Shown: positions 54,884 through 64,000 of the stretch, in pieces
Layout: every line of letters begins with the position of its first letter
Position numbering within the stretch: position 1 is the stretch's first letter
Source of the DNA: Synechococcus sp. RCC307
Lineage (GTDB): Bacteria; Cyanobacteriota; Cyanobacteriia; PCC-6307; Cyanobiaceae
NCBI GenBank assembly: GCA_000063525.1
Contig: CT978603.1
Coordinates: forward strand, 1-64,000
DNA: 64,000 nt
Reading direction: 5' to 3'
The notes under the pieces: model-generated
The model's input: the letters and a program-made list of their open reading frames with translations, nothing else
The model's database searches: none
What the model was told of the DNA's origin: nothing
Translations under genes and position numbers: made by a program

Positions 54884-56480
54884 GTCGGACGCCCTGCGCA
54901 CAAACAATCAAGTTACGGGGCGAACCTCCCTTTCGCCAAGTTTTTCGTTTATCCCGTGGATTGGCCTGACGCTTCCGCTGGTGCTGGTGGCGGGTTGTCG
55001 TTCGGCTCCCAGGGCCACTGAAGTGCCCCCCAAGCCGGTGGTGCCGCTGCACTGGCCCACCCAGCCAGCGCCCCCCCTGCAAGGGGATAACCCCGAGCTC
55101 TGGGTCAGCTTGGCGCCCCATCTGCCGCAGTTTCGTGGCGGCGTTCCTACGGATTTGTTGCTGCGCGCTGCAGCTGGAACCCTGCTACTGACCACAGCGG
55201 ATGGCGAGCGTTGGCAGGGCTCAGCCTTTCCAGTGCGCTGGAGCCAGGTGCCCCTGGCGCAACCGCTGACCATCCAACGGCAGGTGTTAGGACCCTTTGC
55301 TTCCCATGAATCAGCCCTTCAGCAGGCGGAGGCCTGGCAACAACAAGGTGCTGAGGCTGTGGTGGCTCATCCGGCGGATTGGGAGGTTTGGGCGCCCCTG
55401 GGCAGTCCAGATCCAGGGCAGCCCAGCCGCCTGGTGAGTGAGACCCAGACGGAGTCTTGGCAACCCGTGCTCGATCGCCAGGGCACCCCCACGGTGATCC
55501 AGGGACCGCTGCAGATCGATGCTCCTGAGGGGTTGCGTTGGGGAGGCGCGGTGTATCGCGGCCGCTTCCGGCTGCAACGGGATGCCTATGGCAGCTGGAC
55601 CCTGCTGCAGCAGGTGCCCATGGAGAGCTACTTGCTCGGGGTTGTGCCCCATGAGATCGGTGCTGGCTCGCCCCTGGAAGCCCTGAAGGCCCAAACCGTT
55701 TTGGCCCGCACCTGGGCCATGGCCAATCGCGGGCGTTTTGCTGTCGATGGGTATCACCTCTGCTCGGACACCCAGTGCCAGGTGTACAGCGATCCTTCAG
55801 CCGCAGGCGGCGCCGTGCGGCAGGCCCTAGCCAGCACCGCAGGCCAAGTGCTCACTTGGGATGGCAAAGCTCTGCATGGCGTCTACAGCGCCAGTAATGG
55901 CGGGGTGTCGTCGGGCTTGGAAGAGGTGTGGCAGGCCTCAGCCCAGCCCTATCTCAAGCCCGCCGTGGATGGCCCCGCTCCGTTGCCCCAGCAATTTCCG
56001 CTGCCGATCCAAGGGGATGGCTCGGTGCGTTCGCTGCTGGGTAACCGCAACTTCTATGGCGCAGGGCATCCCCGCTTCCGTTGGACGCGCCGTTACAGCG
56101 CCACGCGACTTGAGCAGTTGGCCGCTGCCGCCGGTAGCCCCATCGGCGGGGCTGAGGCTGTCTCGGTGGGAGGCCGTGGCCCCAGCGGCCGCGTGCTTCA
56201 GCTCACCGTGGTGGGAACCGACGGGCGTTGGGTGCTCGAGCGGGATCAGATTCGCCGTCAGTTGCGGGCGCTTCCCAGCACGTTGTTTGTTGTTGAGCAA
56301 GAGAGCCCAGCTGCGTGGCTCTTTGACGGTGGTGGATTCGGCCATGGCGCTGGGCTTTCCCAGGCCGGAGCCATTGATTTGGCCAGCCGCGGTTGGAGCA
56401 GCGAGCGGATTTTGCGCCACTACTTCCCAGGTGCGGAGCTGCAGCCGGTTAAAAATCTTTCTTCGCAGGTATCCCCTTAA
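54882..56480 (+). CDS. SpoIID-like lipoprotein
   Basis: This 532-residue protein starts [10 protein letters not shown] at ATG 54882; the start codon overlaps the rpmI start codon. A hydrophobic stretch with lipobox VAGC places the lipid anchor at Cys39. The second half has the SpoIID/LytB domain: [39 protein letters not shown], and [20 protein letters not shown]. SpoIID enzymes are lytic transglycosylases that act on stripped glycan strands; cyanobacteria use relatives in cell-wall remodelling. Confidence 0.85.
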   Translation: MSDALRTNNQVTGRTSLSPSFSFIPWIGLTLPLVLVAGCRSAPRATEVPPKPVVPLHWPTQPAPPLQGDNPELWVSLAPHLPQFRGGVPTDLLLRAAAGTLLLTTADGERWQGSAFPVRWSQVPLAQPLTIQRQVLGPFASHESALQQAEAWQQQGAEAVVAHPADWEVWAPLGSPDPGQPSRLVSETQTESWQPVLDRQGTPTVIQGPLQIDAPEGLRWGGAVYRGRFRLQRDAYGSWTLLQQVPMESYLLGVVPHEIGAGSPLEALKAQTVLARTWAMANRGRFAVDGYHLCSDTQCQVYSDPSAAGGAVRQALASTAGQVLTWDGKALHGVYSASNGGVSSGLEEVWQASAQPYLKPAVDGPAPLPQQFPLPIQGDGSVRSLLGNRNFYGAGHPRFRWTRRYSATRLEQLAAAAGSPIGGAEAVSVGGRGPSGRVLQLTVVGTDGRWVLERDQIRRQLRALPSTLFVVEQESPAAWLFDGGGFGHGAGLSQAGAIDLASRGWSSERILRHYFPGAELQPVKNLSSQVSP

Positions 56481-56542
56481 AGTGCGCCGGAGTTCAGGCC
56501 TGCATGCCGAACGGCGGTTCCCCAGCATCTGAATCGCCCGTC

Positions 56543-57865
56543 ATGGCGTCTGTGATCGACGATCTGGCGTGGTCAGACGGTCGCCGGCGCAAGGCTTTGA
56601 TCGTTGTCTTGGCTTGTTTGTGGGCTGGTGCAGCTCCCCACTGGCTGGGGCCAGTGCGCGGTTTGCTGCCTGCTTTTGGTTTGACCTTGATGCTGGGGGG
56701 CTACGGCTTCTCCACCCTGCGCCGTGGCCGCAGTTCAGCGGCTGCAGTGAGCAGTGCTCCGCCTGCTGGTGCTGTTGTTCCAGCCATCGATGTGTTGGTG
56801 GCTGCCCGCGATGAGGAGCAGGTGATCGCCCGGCTGGTGCAGGCCATCGCTGGCTTGGAGTACCCCGCTGATCGCCTCAAGCTCTGGGTGATGGATGACG
56901 GCAGCAATGACCGCACTCCTGAGATCCTCAACCAGCTCAGCGCAACCCATTCCTTCTTGCAGGTGCGACGCCGGCCCCGCAATGCCGGTGGCGGCAAATC
57001 CGGAGCGCTCAATGCCCTGCTGCCCCAACTGCAGGGGGATTGGTTGCTGGTGCTCGATGCCGATGCAGCCCTAACGCCTGATGTCTTGTTGCGGCTGCAG
57101 CCCCAGCTCCATGATTCCGCCCTGGGAGCTGTGCAACTCCGCAAGGCCGTGGTCGGCGCTGAAAGCAACTGGCTGACGCGCTCCCAAGCCTTGGAGATGG
57201 CCTTCGACGCTGAAATGCAGCTGGGCCGCATCGCCCAAGGGGGAATTGGTGAACTGCGCGGCAACGGCCAGCTGATCCGCCGTCAGGTGCTGTTGGATTG
57301 CGGCGGCTTCAACGAAGACACCGTTACCGACGATCTGGATCTCAGCTTCCGCCTGCTGCTGGCTGGGCAACAGGTGAGCGTGTTGTGGAATCCCGTCGTT
57401 GATGAGGAGCCGGTGATGCGCTGGGGTGCGCTTTGGCGCCAACGGCAGCGCTGGGCGGAAGGCGGTTTGCAGCGCTTTTTGGATTATTGGCCGGCGCTGT
57501 TCTCCGATCGCCTCAGCGGCCGTCAACAGCTGGATTTGATTGTCTTTTTCCTGCTCCAGTACGGCCTGCCATTGGCCACTGTGGGGGATGTCTTCGGCAT
57601 GATTTGGTGGCGGCAGTGGCCGCTGCTTTGGCCCCTGTCGGTGTCGACGTTGAGCCTCAGTGCTTTGGCCTTGTGGCGTTCGGGCCGGCGCCATTCAGAA
57701 GGACCTGAGCTTCCAGAGGCCACCGGTTGGAACCTGCTGGTGGCCAACACCTATTTGATCCACTGGTTCTTGGTGATCCCTTGGGTGGCTGTTCGTATGG
57801 CCCTTCGCCCCAAACGCTTGGTTTGGGCCAAGACCGTGCACGCTGGCTTGAGCGTCAGCAGCTAG
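56543..57865 (+). CDS. MgdA-like GT2 glycosyltransferase (glucosyldiacylglycerol synthase)
   Basis: The 440-residue protein has N-terminal membrane spans, a GT2 catalytic domain (VLVAARDEEQVIARLVQAIA, DDGSNDRTPEI, LDADAAL, TDDLDLSFRL and RQRWAEGGLQRFLDYW), then two or three C-terminal spans. The closest known pattern is the cyanobacterial Sll1377 (MgdA) type, which makes glucosyldiacylglycerol, the galactolipid precursor. ATG 56543 is preferred to 56504. It shares CTAG (57862-57865) with the opposing dnaX. Confidence 0.8.
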   Translation: MASVIDDLAWSDGRRRKALIVVLACLWAGAAPHWLGPVRGLLPAFGLTLMLGGYGFSTLRRGRSSAAAVSSAPPAGAVVPAIDVLVAARDEEQVIARLVQAIAGLEYPADRLKLWVMDDGSNDRTPEILNQLSATHSFLQVRRRPRNAGGGKSGALNALLPQLQGDWLLVLDADAALTPDVLLRLQPQLHDSALGAVQLRKAVVGAESNWLTRSQALEMAFDAEMQLGRIAQGGIGELRGNGQLIRRQVLLDCGGFNEDTVTDDLDLSFRLLLAGQQVSVLWNPVVDEEPVMRWGALWRQRQRWAEGGLQRFLDYWPALFSDRLSGRQQLDLIVFFLLQYGLPLATVGDVFGMIWWRQWPLLWPLSVSTLSLSALALWRSGRRHSEGPELPEATGWNLLVANTYLIHWFLVIPWVAVRMALRPKRLVWAKTVHAGLSVSS

Positions 57866-59676
57866 GCCGCGGTGTCGTCGCTGACGACGGCACCATCGAA
57901 GAAATCAGCAAAGCGCTTGGCCTGTTGCTCCAGTTGACCGCTACTGGCCGGTAGCGGTGGAGCCGGTACCTCTTTGGGGGGGGCAGCTGGAGGTTCCGCA
58001 GCCGGTGTTGGCGTGGCTGCCGCCGTTGGAGGTGCGGCTGGCGTGGTTGCCGGAGCTTCTGGTGGTGGTGTTGGGGCAACGGCCGCTGGCTTGGGGTTAG
58101 CCGGTGGCGCCTCCGGTGAAGCCACTGGAGCAGGCGCGGCAGGTTGTGGCGGCTGCTTTTGCTGACTGGGTTCGCCGGTTTCCAGCACCACCTGGCGGGG
58201 TTGACCGAGCACTTTGGCGGCAGCCTGCTCCAGCAGAGGCAGGCGGCTTTGCACCATGCCGGCCCAATTGGGGGCCACGCGCACCACGGCCCGCTGGTTA
58301 TCGAGGCGGACCAGCTCCCCTTGCTGCGTCAGCAGCATGCGTGTGGAGGGGAGCTCCAAGCTGGCCAGGATCTGCTGCCAGAGGCTGTTGAGATCGAGAT
58401 TGGCGGCTGCCGGGGCGGGAGCAGAAGTGGGTTCTGCAGCTGGCGTCGTGCTGGCCGCTGGTGCAGGGGCTGCTGCCGGCTCAGCGACAGGAGCGGGCAC
58501 CGGAACGGCGGCGGCGGCCGGAGGCGCTGGAGCTGGAGTGGCTGCTTGGGCAATCGGGGCTGGAGCTGCAGCGATGGCAGCGGCTTGGGGTTCAGCCAGC
58601 AGGCCCAGCAGCAACACTTCGAGCCACAGCCGCGGCTGAGCGCTTTGACGCAGTTGCACCTCGCTGCCGCGCAAGCCCTCCTGCCAGCGCAATAGGCGTG
58701 CACGCCCGAGTTGTTGGGCCAGTGCTGGCAGCGCCTCGCGATTGGCCGGGGAGAAGCTGGTGAGCTCCAAATGTTGTGGGGCCGCCAGAGCGAGTACTAG
58801 ATCCCTCAGCAAGCCAGCCAGGCCTTGCAGCACCGCAGCTGGTTCGCGGCCGCGATCCAGCAGCTGGCGGCAGCTCTGCAGTAAATCCAATGGGTCGGAG
58901 GCTTGCAGGGCTGCTGCCAGCTGCAGCAGCTCCTGCTCCGGGACGGCACCCAGCAGTTCCCACACCGCTTCGGGTTCCACAGGCGGCGGCAGCAGGCTGA
59001 GTTGATCCAGCAAGCTCTCAGCGTCCCTGAGGCCCCCTTGGGCCAGCTGGGCCACCAGGTGCACCGCCTCTGGGGTGATGTTGATGGCTTCTTGCTCAGC
59101 AATCCAAAGCAGGTGTTGTTCGAGCGCCTGCAGGGGGATGCGGCGGAAATCAAAGCGCTGGCAGCGGCTCAAGATCGTTGGCAACACCCGCTGGGGATCG
59201 GTGGTGGCCAGCACAAACACCACCCGCGGTGGCGGCTCCTCGAGGGTTTTGAGCAGGGCGTTGAACGCTGCGGTGGAAAGCATGTGGCATTCATCCACCA
59301 CATAGACCTTCCAGCGCGCCTGCACCGGTGCAAAGCGCGAGCGCTCGATTAGGTCGCGAATGTTGTCGACACCGGTGTTGGAGGCGGCGTCGATTTCGAT
59401 GACATCAAGGGCGCCACCAGCGGCGATTGCGGTGCAGAGTTCGCATGTCCCGCAGGGTTCAGCGGTCGGTCCGTCACTGCTGAGGCAATTCAGCGAGCGC
59501 GCCAGGATCCGGGCGCTGGAGGTTTTGCCGGTGCCGCGTGGGCCACTGAATAGATAGGCCGGAGCGATCCGGCCCCGTTGCAGCGCCTGGCTCAAGGTGG
59601 CGGCGATGGCTTCTTGGCCAACAAGCTGATCAAACCGCTGGGGCCTGTACTTGTGGTGCAGCGGTTCGTAGGCCAT
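57862..59676 (-). CDS. dnaX: DNA polymerase III tau/gamma clamp-loader subunit
   Basis: DnaX is the ATPase of the clamp loader. The 604-residue protein has Walker A GPRGTGKT (45-52), a zinc site (Cys64, 75, 78 and 81; PCGTCELC) and VVDECHMLSTAAFNALLK. From about 380 it carries a long Ala/Pro linker with a second conserved block (LNSLWQQILASLELPSTRML) and an Ala/Pro-rich end. No A6G-type slippery site for programmed frameshifting is visible. Its stop shares CTAG with the MgdA-like gene. Confidence 0.95.
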   Translation of the reverse strand: MAYEPLHHKYRPQRFDQLVGQEAIAATLSQALQRGRIAPAYLFSGPRGTGKTSSARILARSLNCLSSDGPTAEPCGTCELCTAIAAGGALDVIEIDAASNTGVDNIRDLIERSRFAPVQARWKVYVVDECHMLSTAAFNALLKTLEEPPPRVVFVLATTDPQRVLPTILSRCQRFDFRRIPLQALEQHLLWIAEQEAINITPEAVHLVAQLAQGGLRDAESLLDQLSLLPPPVEPEAVWELLGAVPEQELLQLAAALQASDPLDLLQSCRQLLDRGREPAAVLQGLAGLLRDLVLALAAPQHLELTSFSPANREALPALAQQLGRARLLRWQEGLRGSEVQLRQSAQPRLWLEVLLLGLLAEPQAAAIAAAPAPIAQAATPAPAPPAAAAVPVPAPVAEPAAAPAPAASTTPAAEPTSAPAPAAANLDLNSLWQQILASLELPSTRMLLTQQGELVRLDNQRAVVRVAPNWAGMVQSRLPLLEQAAAKVLGQPRQVVLETGEPSQQKQPPQPAAPAPVASPEAPPANPKPAAVAPTPPPEAPATTPAAPPTAAATPTPAAEPPAAPPKEVPAPPLPASSGQLEQQAKRFADFFDGAVVSDDTAA

Positions 59677-59685
59677 GGGGGGAGG

Positions 59686-60336
59686 CTACTCAGCCTTGTC
59701 GCTCTCTCCCAGTAGCCGTTTGAGCTGTCCTTCCAATTCATCGACTGCAGCCAACTGATCCGCCAGTGATTGGGCCTGCAACCGCGGCAGTGCATCGCTA
59801 TTGGTCTCGCGCTGCCACCACTGCTCCATCTGCTGCAGTTCGCGTTCCAGCCGTGCTTGCAGCCGCTCGCGCAGGCTTGTGAGTTCAGCGAGGGCCCGGC
59901 GCGCCACACCAGCACCCTGCTCCATGCTCAGTCCCCGTTGCAGCAGCAGCCTCACCGCAGCCATCAGGGCCGCCGGCAGCATCTGACCCATCGCCAAAGC
60001 CCCCAGGGCACCGCTGCCCAGGGCACGCTCCACTTGGCCGCTGCGGTGCTGCCCGGTCTTGCACCAGACCGCGAAGTGCTCACAGTTGTTGAACAGCAGG
60101 TTGTAGCGCTGCTCGCCAATGCGGCTCATGGCCCTGCGCAGGGTCTGGCCGCTGGGATCAGCTTCGTCGTAGCTGATCACCCGAGGAGTTTCGCCCAAGC
60201 AAAACTCCTGGAGGGTGCTGCGCAGAATCTTCTCCCCTTCCAGGTAGTGGGCCACGCTGCCATCGCCAAGATCGATGCCGTGGTGCATGAACAGCCCGTG
60301 GCGCCGCGGCACCTCCAGGTGATCGGCCGCGGCCAC
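59686..60336 (-). CDS. LRAT-domain protein
   Basis: The 216-residue protein starts at GTG 60336. The LRAT fold is visible: conserved His in RRHGLFMHHGIDLG, and the catalytic Cys in NNCEHFAVWC. LRAT-fold enzymes are thiol acyltransferases or phospholipases in other organisms. A hydrophobic stretch (about 120-145) and a long helical, Gln/Glu/Leu-rich tail (about 145-210) follow. It starts 4 bases after the clpX stop and ends 9 bases before the dnaX start, so it is likely expressed with both. Function in this organism is unknown. Confidence 0.8.
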   Translation of the reverse strand: MAAADHLEVPRRHGLFMHHGIDLGDGSVAHYLEGEKILRSTLQEFCLGETPRVISYDEADPSGQTLRRAMSRIGEQRYNLLFNNCEHFAVWCKTGQHRSGQVERALGSGALGALAMGQMLPAALMAAVRLLLQRGLSMEQGAGVARRALAELTSLRERLQARLERELQQMEQWWQRETNSDALPRLQAQSLADQLAAVDELEGQLKRLLGESDKAE

Positions 60337-60340
60337 GGCG

Positions 60341-61690
60341 TTAGGCGCTCTGCTGCTCCAGGCTGCTGGGGTGAGGCAGCACCTTGTTGCCGTGGCACTC
60401 ATCCACCAGCTCCTCGGTGATCACGAACTTCTGCACCTCGTTTTGAGAGGGCAGGTCGTACATCAAATCGAGCATCAGATCTTCAATGATTCCGCGCAGG
60501 GCCCTGGCACCGGTCTTGCGGCGGTGGGCTTCGCGGGCAATGGCGCGCACGGCTTCGGGCTGGAATTCCAGGCGCACGCTGTCCATCGACAGCAGGGTCT
60601 GGAACTGTTTGACCAGGGCATCGCGAGGCTCGGTGAGGATCGCTTCGAGAGCCTGCTCATCGAGGGGCTCGAGCACAGCACTGACTGGGATCCGGCCGAT
60701 GAATTCGGGAATCAGGCCGTACTTCACTAGATCGTCGGGTTCCAGGTTGCGCAGCACTTGGCTGGCCTCCTGATCCTTCTGACGGGAGCGGCCGTTGCGG
60801 GTTTCACCGGGCACAAAGCCGATGGCGTTGCGGCCCATGCGGCGTTGGATCACATCGTCCAGCCCGACAAAAGCACCACCGCAGATGAACAAGATCTGGC
60901 TCGTGTCGATCTGGATGCAGTCCTGGTAGGGATGCTTGCGGCCGCCTTGGGGGGGCACATTGGCCACGGTGCCTTCCAGCATCTTCAGCAGGGCCTGCTG
61001 GACGCCTTCTCCAGACACATCGCGGGTGATCGAGGGGTTCTCGCTCTTGCGGGCGATTTTGTCGATCTCATCGATGTAGATGATGCCGCGCTGGGCCTGC
61101 TCCACATCGCCGTCAGCCTTTTGCAGCAAGCGCAGCAGGATGTTTTCCACGTCTTCGCCCACGTACCCGGCTTCGGTCAGGGTTGTGGCGTCAGCGACGG
61201 CGAAGGGCACCTCCATCATTTCGGCCAAGGTCTGGGCCAGGAGGGTCTTGCCGCAACCGGTGGGGCCGATCAGCAGGATGTTGGATTTGTGAAGGCGGGT
61301 GGCACTGGATTCCGGCTCTGTGCTGCCATCGCCTTGCCAGGCCAGTCGCTTGTAGTGGTTGTAGACCGCAACCGATAGAACCTTTTTCGCGTCGTTTTGT
61401 CCCACCACCTGCTCATCAAGGTGGGCCTTGATTTCCTGAGGCTTCGGAATCGTGGCAAGGGTGGGAGCAGGCTTGGAGGGCTTGCGGGGTGCGGCTTGCT
61501 TGCGGCTGGCGTCCCCTTGGCCTTGACGCGCACCGGCCTGACCGTCGACGAGTTCCTCATCGAGGATTTCGTTGCAGAGGTCGATGCACTCGTCGCAGAT
61601 GTAAACGCCAGGACCAGCAATCAGCTTGCGGACCTGTTCCTGCGATTTACCGCAGAACGAACACTTCAGGTGGGCGTCAAATTTCGCCAT
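60341..61690 (-). CDS. clpX: ATP-dependent Clp protease ATPase ClpX
   Basis: ClpX unfolds substrates for ClpP. The 449-residue protein has the zinc-binding domain (Cys10, 13, 32 and 35), Walker [15 protein letters not shown], Walker [14 protein letters not shown], and the ClpP-docking IGF in [10 protein letters not shown]. It lies 84 bases after clpP on the same strand. Confidence 0.98.
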   Translation of the reverse strand: MAKFDAHLKCSFCGKSQEQVRKLIAGPGVYICDECIDLCNEILDEELVDGQAGARQGQGDASRKQAAPRKPSKPAPTLATIPKPQEIKAHLDEQVVGQNDAKKVLSVAVYNHYKRLAWQGDGSTEPESSATRLHKSNILLIGPTGCGKTLLAQTLAEMMEVPFAVADATTLTEAGYVGEDVENILLRLLQKADGDVEQAQRGIIYIDEIDKIARKSENPSITRDVSGEGVQQALLKMLEGTVANVPPQGGRKHPYQDCIQIDTSQILFICGGAFVGLDDVIQRRMGRNAIGFVPGETRNGRSRQKDQEASQVLRNLEPDDLVKYGLIPEFIGRIPVSAVLEPLDEQALEAILTEPRDALVKQFQTLLSMDSVRLEFQPEAVRAIAREAHRRKTGARALRGIIEDLMLDLMYDLPSQNEVQKFVITEELVDECHGNKVLPHPSSLEQQSA

Positions 61691-61774
61691 TGCCGCCGCG
61701 CGAGAACCTCTGTCAGCAGGATCGGGTCCAAATGGCCCCGCGTCACCCCTAATTAGAGGTTTGCTTCGGAATTG

Positions 61775-62398
61775 TCAGTCGCGCACGACGCGATCGATCA
61801 GCCCGTAGGCCACTGCTTCATCCGGAGAGAGAAAGTAGTCCCTGTCAGTGTCTTCAGAGACTTTGGCCAGGTCTTGGCCCGTGTGGGAGGCCATCAAACC
61901 GTTGAGAGTTTCTTTCAGGTAAAGGATTTCTTTCGCCTGAATCTCGATATCGACGGCTTGGCCTTGGGCACCGCCAAGGGGCTGGTGAATCATGATCCGC
62001 GCATTGGGCAGGGCCAATCGCTTGCCTTTGGTGCCTCCAGAGAGCAGAAACGCCCCCATGCTGGCGGCCAGTCCATAACAGATGGTCACCACATCGGGGG
62101 CCACCTGCTGCATGGTGTCGTAGATGGCCAAGCCAGCGGTCACCGAACCCCCGGGAGAGTTCACGTAAATCTGGATTTCCTTCTCGGGGTCCTCGGCTTC
62201 GAGATACAGCAGCTGAGCCACCACGGCATCGGCAATGGCGTCATCGATGCCGGTGCCCAAAAAGATGATCCGCTCACGCAGCAGGCGTGAGTAGATGTCG
62301 AAGGCGCGCTCGCCGCGGCCCGATTGCTCCACCACCGTTGGCACCAGCGTGTTTTGCCAAGAGCTGTGGATGGGGTGGTGACTGATCGCTTCGATCAC
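61775..62398 (-). CDS. clpP: ATP-dependent Clp protease proteolytic subunit ClpP
   Basis: ClpP is the serine protease barrel. The protein (about 207 residues from GTG 62398; TTG 62422 also in frame) has the catalytic Ser in [12 protein letters not shown], His in [10 protein letters not shown] and Asp in DTDRDYFLS. The short N-terminus before [20 protein letters not shown] fits processing of a small propeptide. clpX follows 84 bases later, and tig overlaps or abuts the start, the usual tig-clpP-clpX order. Confidence 0.94.
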   Translation of the reverse strand: MIEAISHHPIHSSWQNTLVPTVVEQSGRGERAFDIYSRLLRERIIFLGTGIDDAIADAVVAQLLYLEAEDPEKEIQIYVNSPGGSVTAGLAIYDTMQQVAPDVVTICYGLAASMGAFLLSGGTKGKRLALPNARIMIHQPLGGAQGQAVDIEIQAKEILYLKETLNGLMASHTGQDLAKVSEDTDRDYFLSPDEAVAYGLIDRVVRD

Positions 62399-62418
62399 GG
62401 ACCGTCGGCTGAGTCGGC

Positions 62419-63894
62419 TCAATCTATGGGGGTTATCAACTTCTCGGCTGCTTTGGTCTTGCTCTTGCTGGTTTTGGCGGCGGGCTTGGCCTTGGCTTGG
62501 CCTTCAGCAGCTGGCTCCTTCTCGGCTTTGGCTTTGCTGCTTTTGGCTTTGCTGGCTTTGGCGGGTTTGTCTTCGGAGGCAGGGTCCACCATGGTCAGCT
62601 TGGCGTTCTCCTCGAGCCAGCTCAGCAGCGTTTCGCGCAGCAGGTCTTCGGCCACCGCATCGCGCAGCCGTTGAGGATCGATCTTGTTGGTGTCGCTGAA
62701 ACCAGCGCTCACCTCTTTGATTTTGGCTTCGAGGTCTTTATCGGCCACGCTGATGCCCTCAGCTTTGGCCAGTGCCTTGAGGGCCAGGCTGCGTTGCAGT
62801 CGCTCGGTGGCCTCACCGCGGGAGGCTTGGGCCAGGTTTTGCACCGTTTCTGGCGTGAATAGCTTTTTCACGTCCATGCCCTGCTGGGCCATTTGGGCAG
62901 CGGTTTCCTGCAGCAGGCTGTTGATTTCTTCTTTGATCAGGCTTTCGGGCAGTTCCACTTCCAGCTGATCCACCAGAGCCTTCAGCAGAGCTTCGTGGCG
63001 GTTGTTCTTCTGACGCTGCTCAGCGTCTTGCTTGAGCCGGTTCTCTAAGTCCTCACGCAGTTCGCTCAGGGTCTTTTTGTCACTGGCCTGCTGGGCGAAG
63101 GCGTCATCGAGTTCCGGCAGTTCGCGACCTTTGAGCTCATCGAGGCTGATCGAGAAAAGCGCCTTGCGCCCGCGGCAGGTCTCTTCGGGGTAGTCGTCGG
63201 GGAATTGGCAGTCCACATCTTTTTTGTCGCCGGGCTTCATGCCCACCACGCCCTCGACGAAGCCGCTGATCATGCGGCCCTCTTCGAGTTCCACATCGAG
63301 GCCATTGGCGCTGCCACCTTCGATGGCGCTCTTGTCATCGCTGAACACGCCGCTGAAGCTCACGACGGCCACATCACCCATCGCGGCAGCCCGGTCGCTT
63401 ACCGGAACCAAGGTGGCGAGCTGGCGGCGGGATTGATCGAGCAGTTCATCCACCCGGGCTGGGTCGTAGGCCACGGATTCCGCTTCAGCGCTGAGCCCTT
63501 TGGTGCTCTTCAGCGTTGGTGTGGGGGCCACATCCATTTCCAGGGTGACGACCAATTCCTTGGCCGGATCGAATTTCTCCAGCAGCTCCTCAAAGTTGCC
63601 GCTCAGAGAGGGTTGGCCCAGGACTTCAACCTTCTCTTGTTCGACCGCATCACGCAGCACGCTGTCGACCAGGTCTTCCAAGGCGGATGCCTTGACGCGA
63701 AGGGGGCCGATTTGTTGCAACAGCACGGGTTTGGGAACGCGTCCTTTGCGGAAGCCAGGCAGGCGCACGCTGCGGCTGAGCCTTTCCACAGCGGCCTCGT
63801 ATGAGGCCTTGCAGCGGTCGGCGGGAACACCCACCTCCAGGGCCAGACGGCTGCCGGGAAGGCTGGATGTCTTGACCTTGAGAGCGGTGGTCAT
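62419..63894 (-). CDS. tig: Trigger factor
   Basis: The ribosome-bound chaperone and peptidyl-prolyl isomerase is complete at 491 residues. The ribosome-binding loop is visible as [10 protein letters not shown] in the N-terminal domain, with the isomerase domain near 165-250 and the helical C-terminal domain after it. It ends with about 45 residues of Lys/Ala/Ser-rich repeats ([20 protein letters not shown] and similar), which is an unusual tail for the family. The clpP start overlaps its stop if TTG 62422 is used. Confidence 0.96.
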   Translation of the reverse strand: MTTALKVKTSSLPGSRLALEVGVPADRCKASYEAAVERLSRSVRLPGFRKGRVPKPVLLQQIGPLRVKASALEDLVDSVLRDAVEQEKVEVLGQPSLSGNFEELLEKFDPAKELVVTLEMDVAPTPTLKSTKGLSAEAESVAYDPARVDELLDQSRRQLATLVPVSDRAAAMGDVAVVSFSGVFSDDKSAIEGGSANGLDVELEEGRMISGFVEGVVGMKPGDKKDVDCQFPDDYPEETCRGRKALFSISLDELKGRELPELDDAFAQQASDKKTLSELREDLENRLKQDAEQRQKNNRHEALLKALVDQLEVELPESLIKEEINSLLQETAAQMAQQGMDVKKLFTPETVQNLAQASRGEATERLQRSLALKALAKAEGISVADKDLEAKIKEVSAGFSDTNKIDPQRLRDAVAEDLLRETLLSWLEENAKLTMVDPASEDKPAKASKAKSSKAKAEKEPAAEGQAKAKPAAKTSKSKTKAAEKLITPID

Positions 63895-64000
63895 CGGGTG
63901 GGGCGCAGCAAACCAAGCCAGCGATCCTAGAAAGTGATGGTCCGATGGCCAGCTTTGGAGCCATTGCGTATTGTTCCTCTGGCGAAAGCAAAGAGCTGCA

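Noticed and set aside
57862-59676. Programmed frameshift in dnaX giving a short gamma form
   Set aside because: No A-rich slippery heptamer or downstream hairpin of the known kind was seen.
63895-64000. Possible start of another gene upstream of tig (ATGs at 63936 and 63945 on the + strand)
   Set aside because: Two + frames stay open to the end of the window, but the stretch is too short to assign a product or even a strand.

Overview
The window looks like the chromosome of a marine-type picocyanobacterium of the Synechococcus/Cyanobium lineage. The evidence is the GC-rich coding sequence, the very tight packing, the gene order that opens with dnaN, a PRC-barrel gene, purL and purF as in Prochlorococcus/Synechococcus genomes, and cyanobacterial genes such as gap2, sqdB/sqdX, a Ycf37-like gene, a Psb34-like gene and cbiD. 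The species cannot be fixed from the sequence alone. I see no insertion sequence, prophage, CRISPR array or rRNA. No stretch longer than 300 bases lacks a gene.

Layout. 0-8.5 kb: dnaN, PRC-barrel protein, purL and purF read rightwards into a convergent type IIA topoisomerase A subunit. 8.5-18.4 kb: a TPR lipoprotein-like/exported protein and queG read left; an HpsJ-like membrane protein, a DUF502 protein, nusB, ftsY, a PP2C (SpoIIE-type) phosphatase, argH and a glycine-rich RNA-binding protein read right; a Dus enzyme reads left. 18.4-26 kb: exported msrB and a BaiN-type flavoprotein, then the type IV pilus motor operon pilB-pilT-pilC on the minus strand, divergent from grpE-dnaJ-tusA-like-rsgA. 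26.9-35.3 kb: ybaB, murB and murC, then gap2, thiL, a thylakoid-type cyclophilin, efp, accB, pdxA and a small conserved protein. 35.4-42.2 kb is the most accessory-looking part: two tiny membrane ORFs, an SDR enzyme, an HNH nuclease divergent from a SNF2 helicase, two small exported proteins, and umuD-umuC under a consensus cyanobacterial LexA box, followed by orphan small ORFs and tRNA-Gly(CCC). 42.3-64 kb: a lipoprotein, an alanine-glyoxylate-type aminotransferase, cbiD, guaA, PBP2, sqdX-sqdB, a Psb34-like gene, thiG, a Ycf37-like gene, rplT-rpmI, a SpoIID-like lipoprotein, a MgdA-like glycosyltransferase, dnaX, an LRAT-domain gene, clpX, clpP and tig.

How the genes work together. Most are housekeeping: replication (dnaN, dnaX, topoisomerase A), purine synthesis (purL, purF, guaA), cell wall (murB, murC, PBP2, SpoIID-like), protein quality control (grpE, dnaJ, clpX, clpP, tig, msrB), translation (efp, rplT, rpmI, rsgA, nusB) and cofactors (thiL, thiG, pdxA, cbiD, queG). 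A thylakoid thread runs through sqdB/sqdX (sulfolipid), a MgdA-like enzyme (galactolipid precursor), the cyclophilin, and the Psb34-like and Ycf37-like genes. A DNA-repair thread runs through umuDC, the SNF2/HNH pair and the LexA-type sites.

I did not find a clearly new multi-gene system. The best leads are the SNF2-HNH neighbours, paired LexA-like sites at 36.4 kb, three convergent gene pairs that share one CTAG as both stop codons, a PilB with an extra zinc-ribbon tail, and an LRAT-domain gene between dnaX and clpX.
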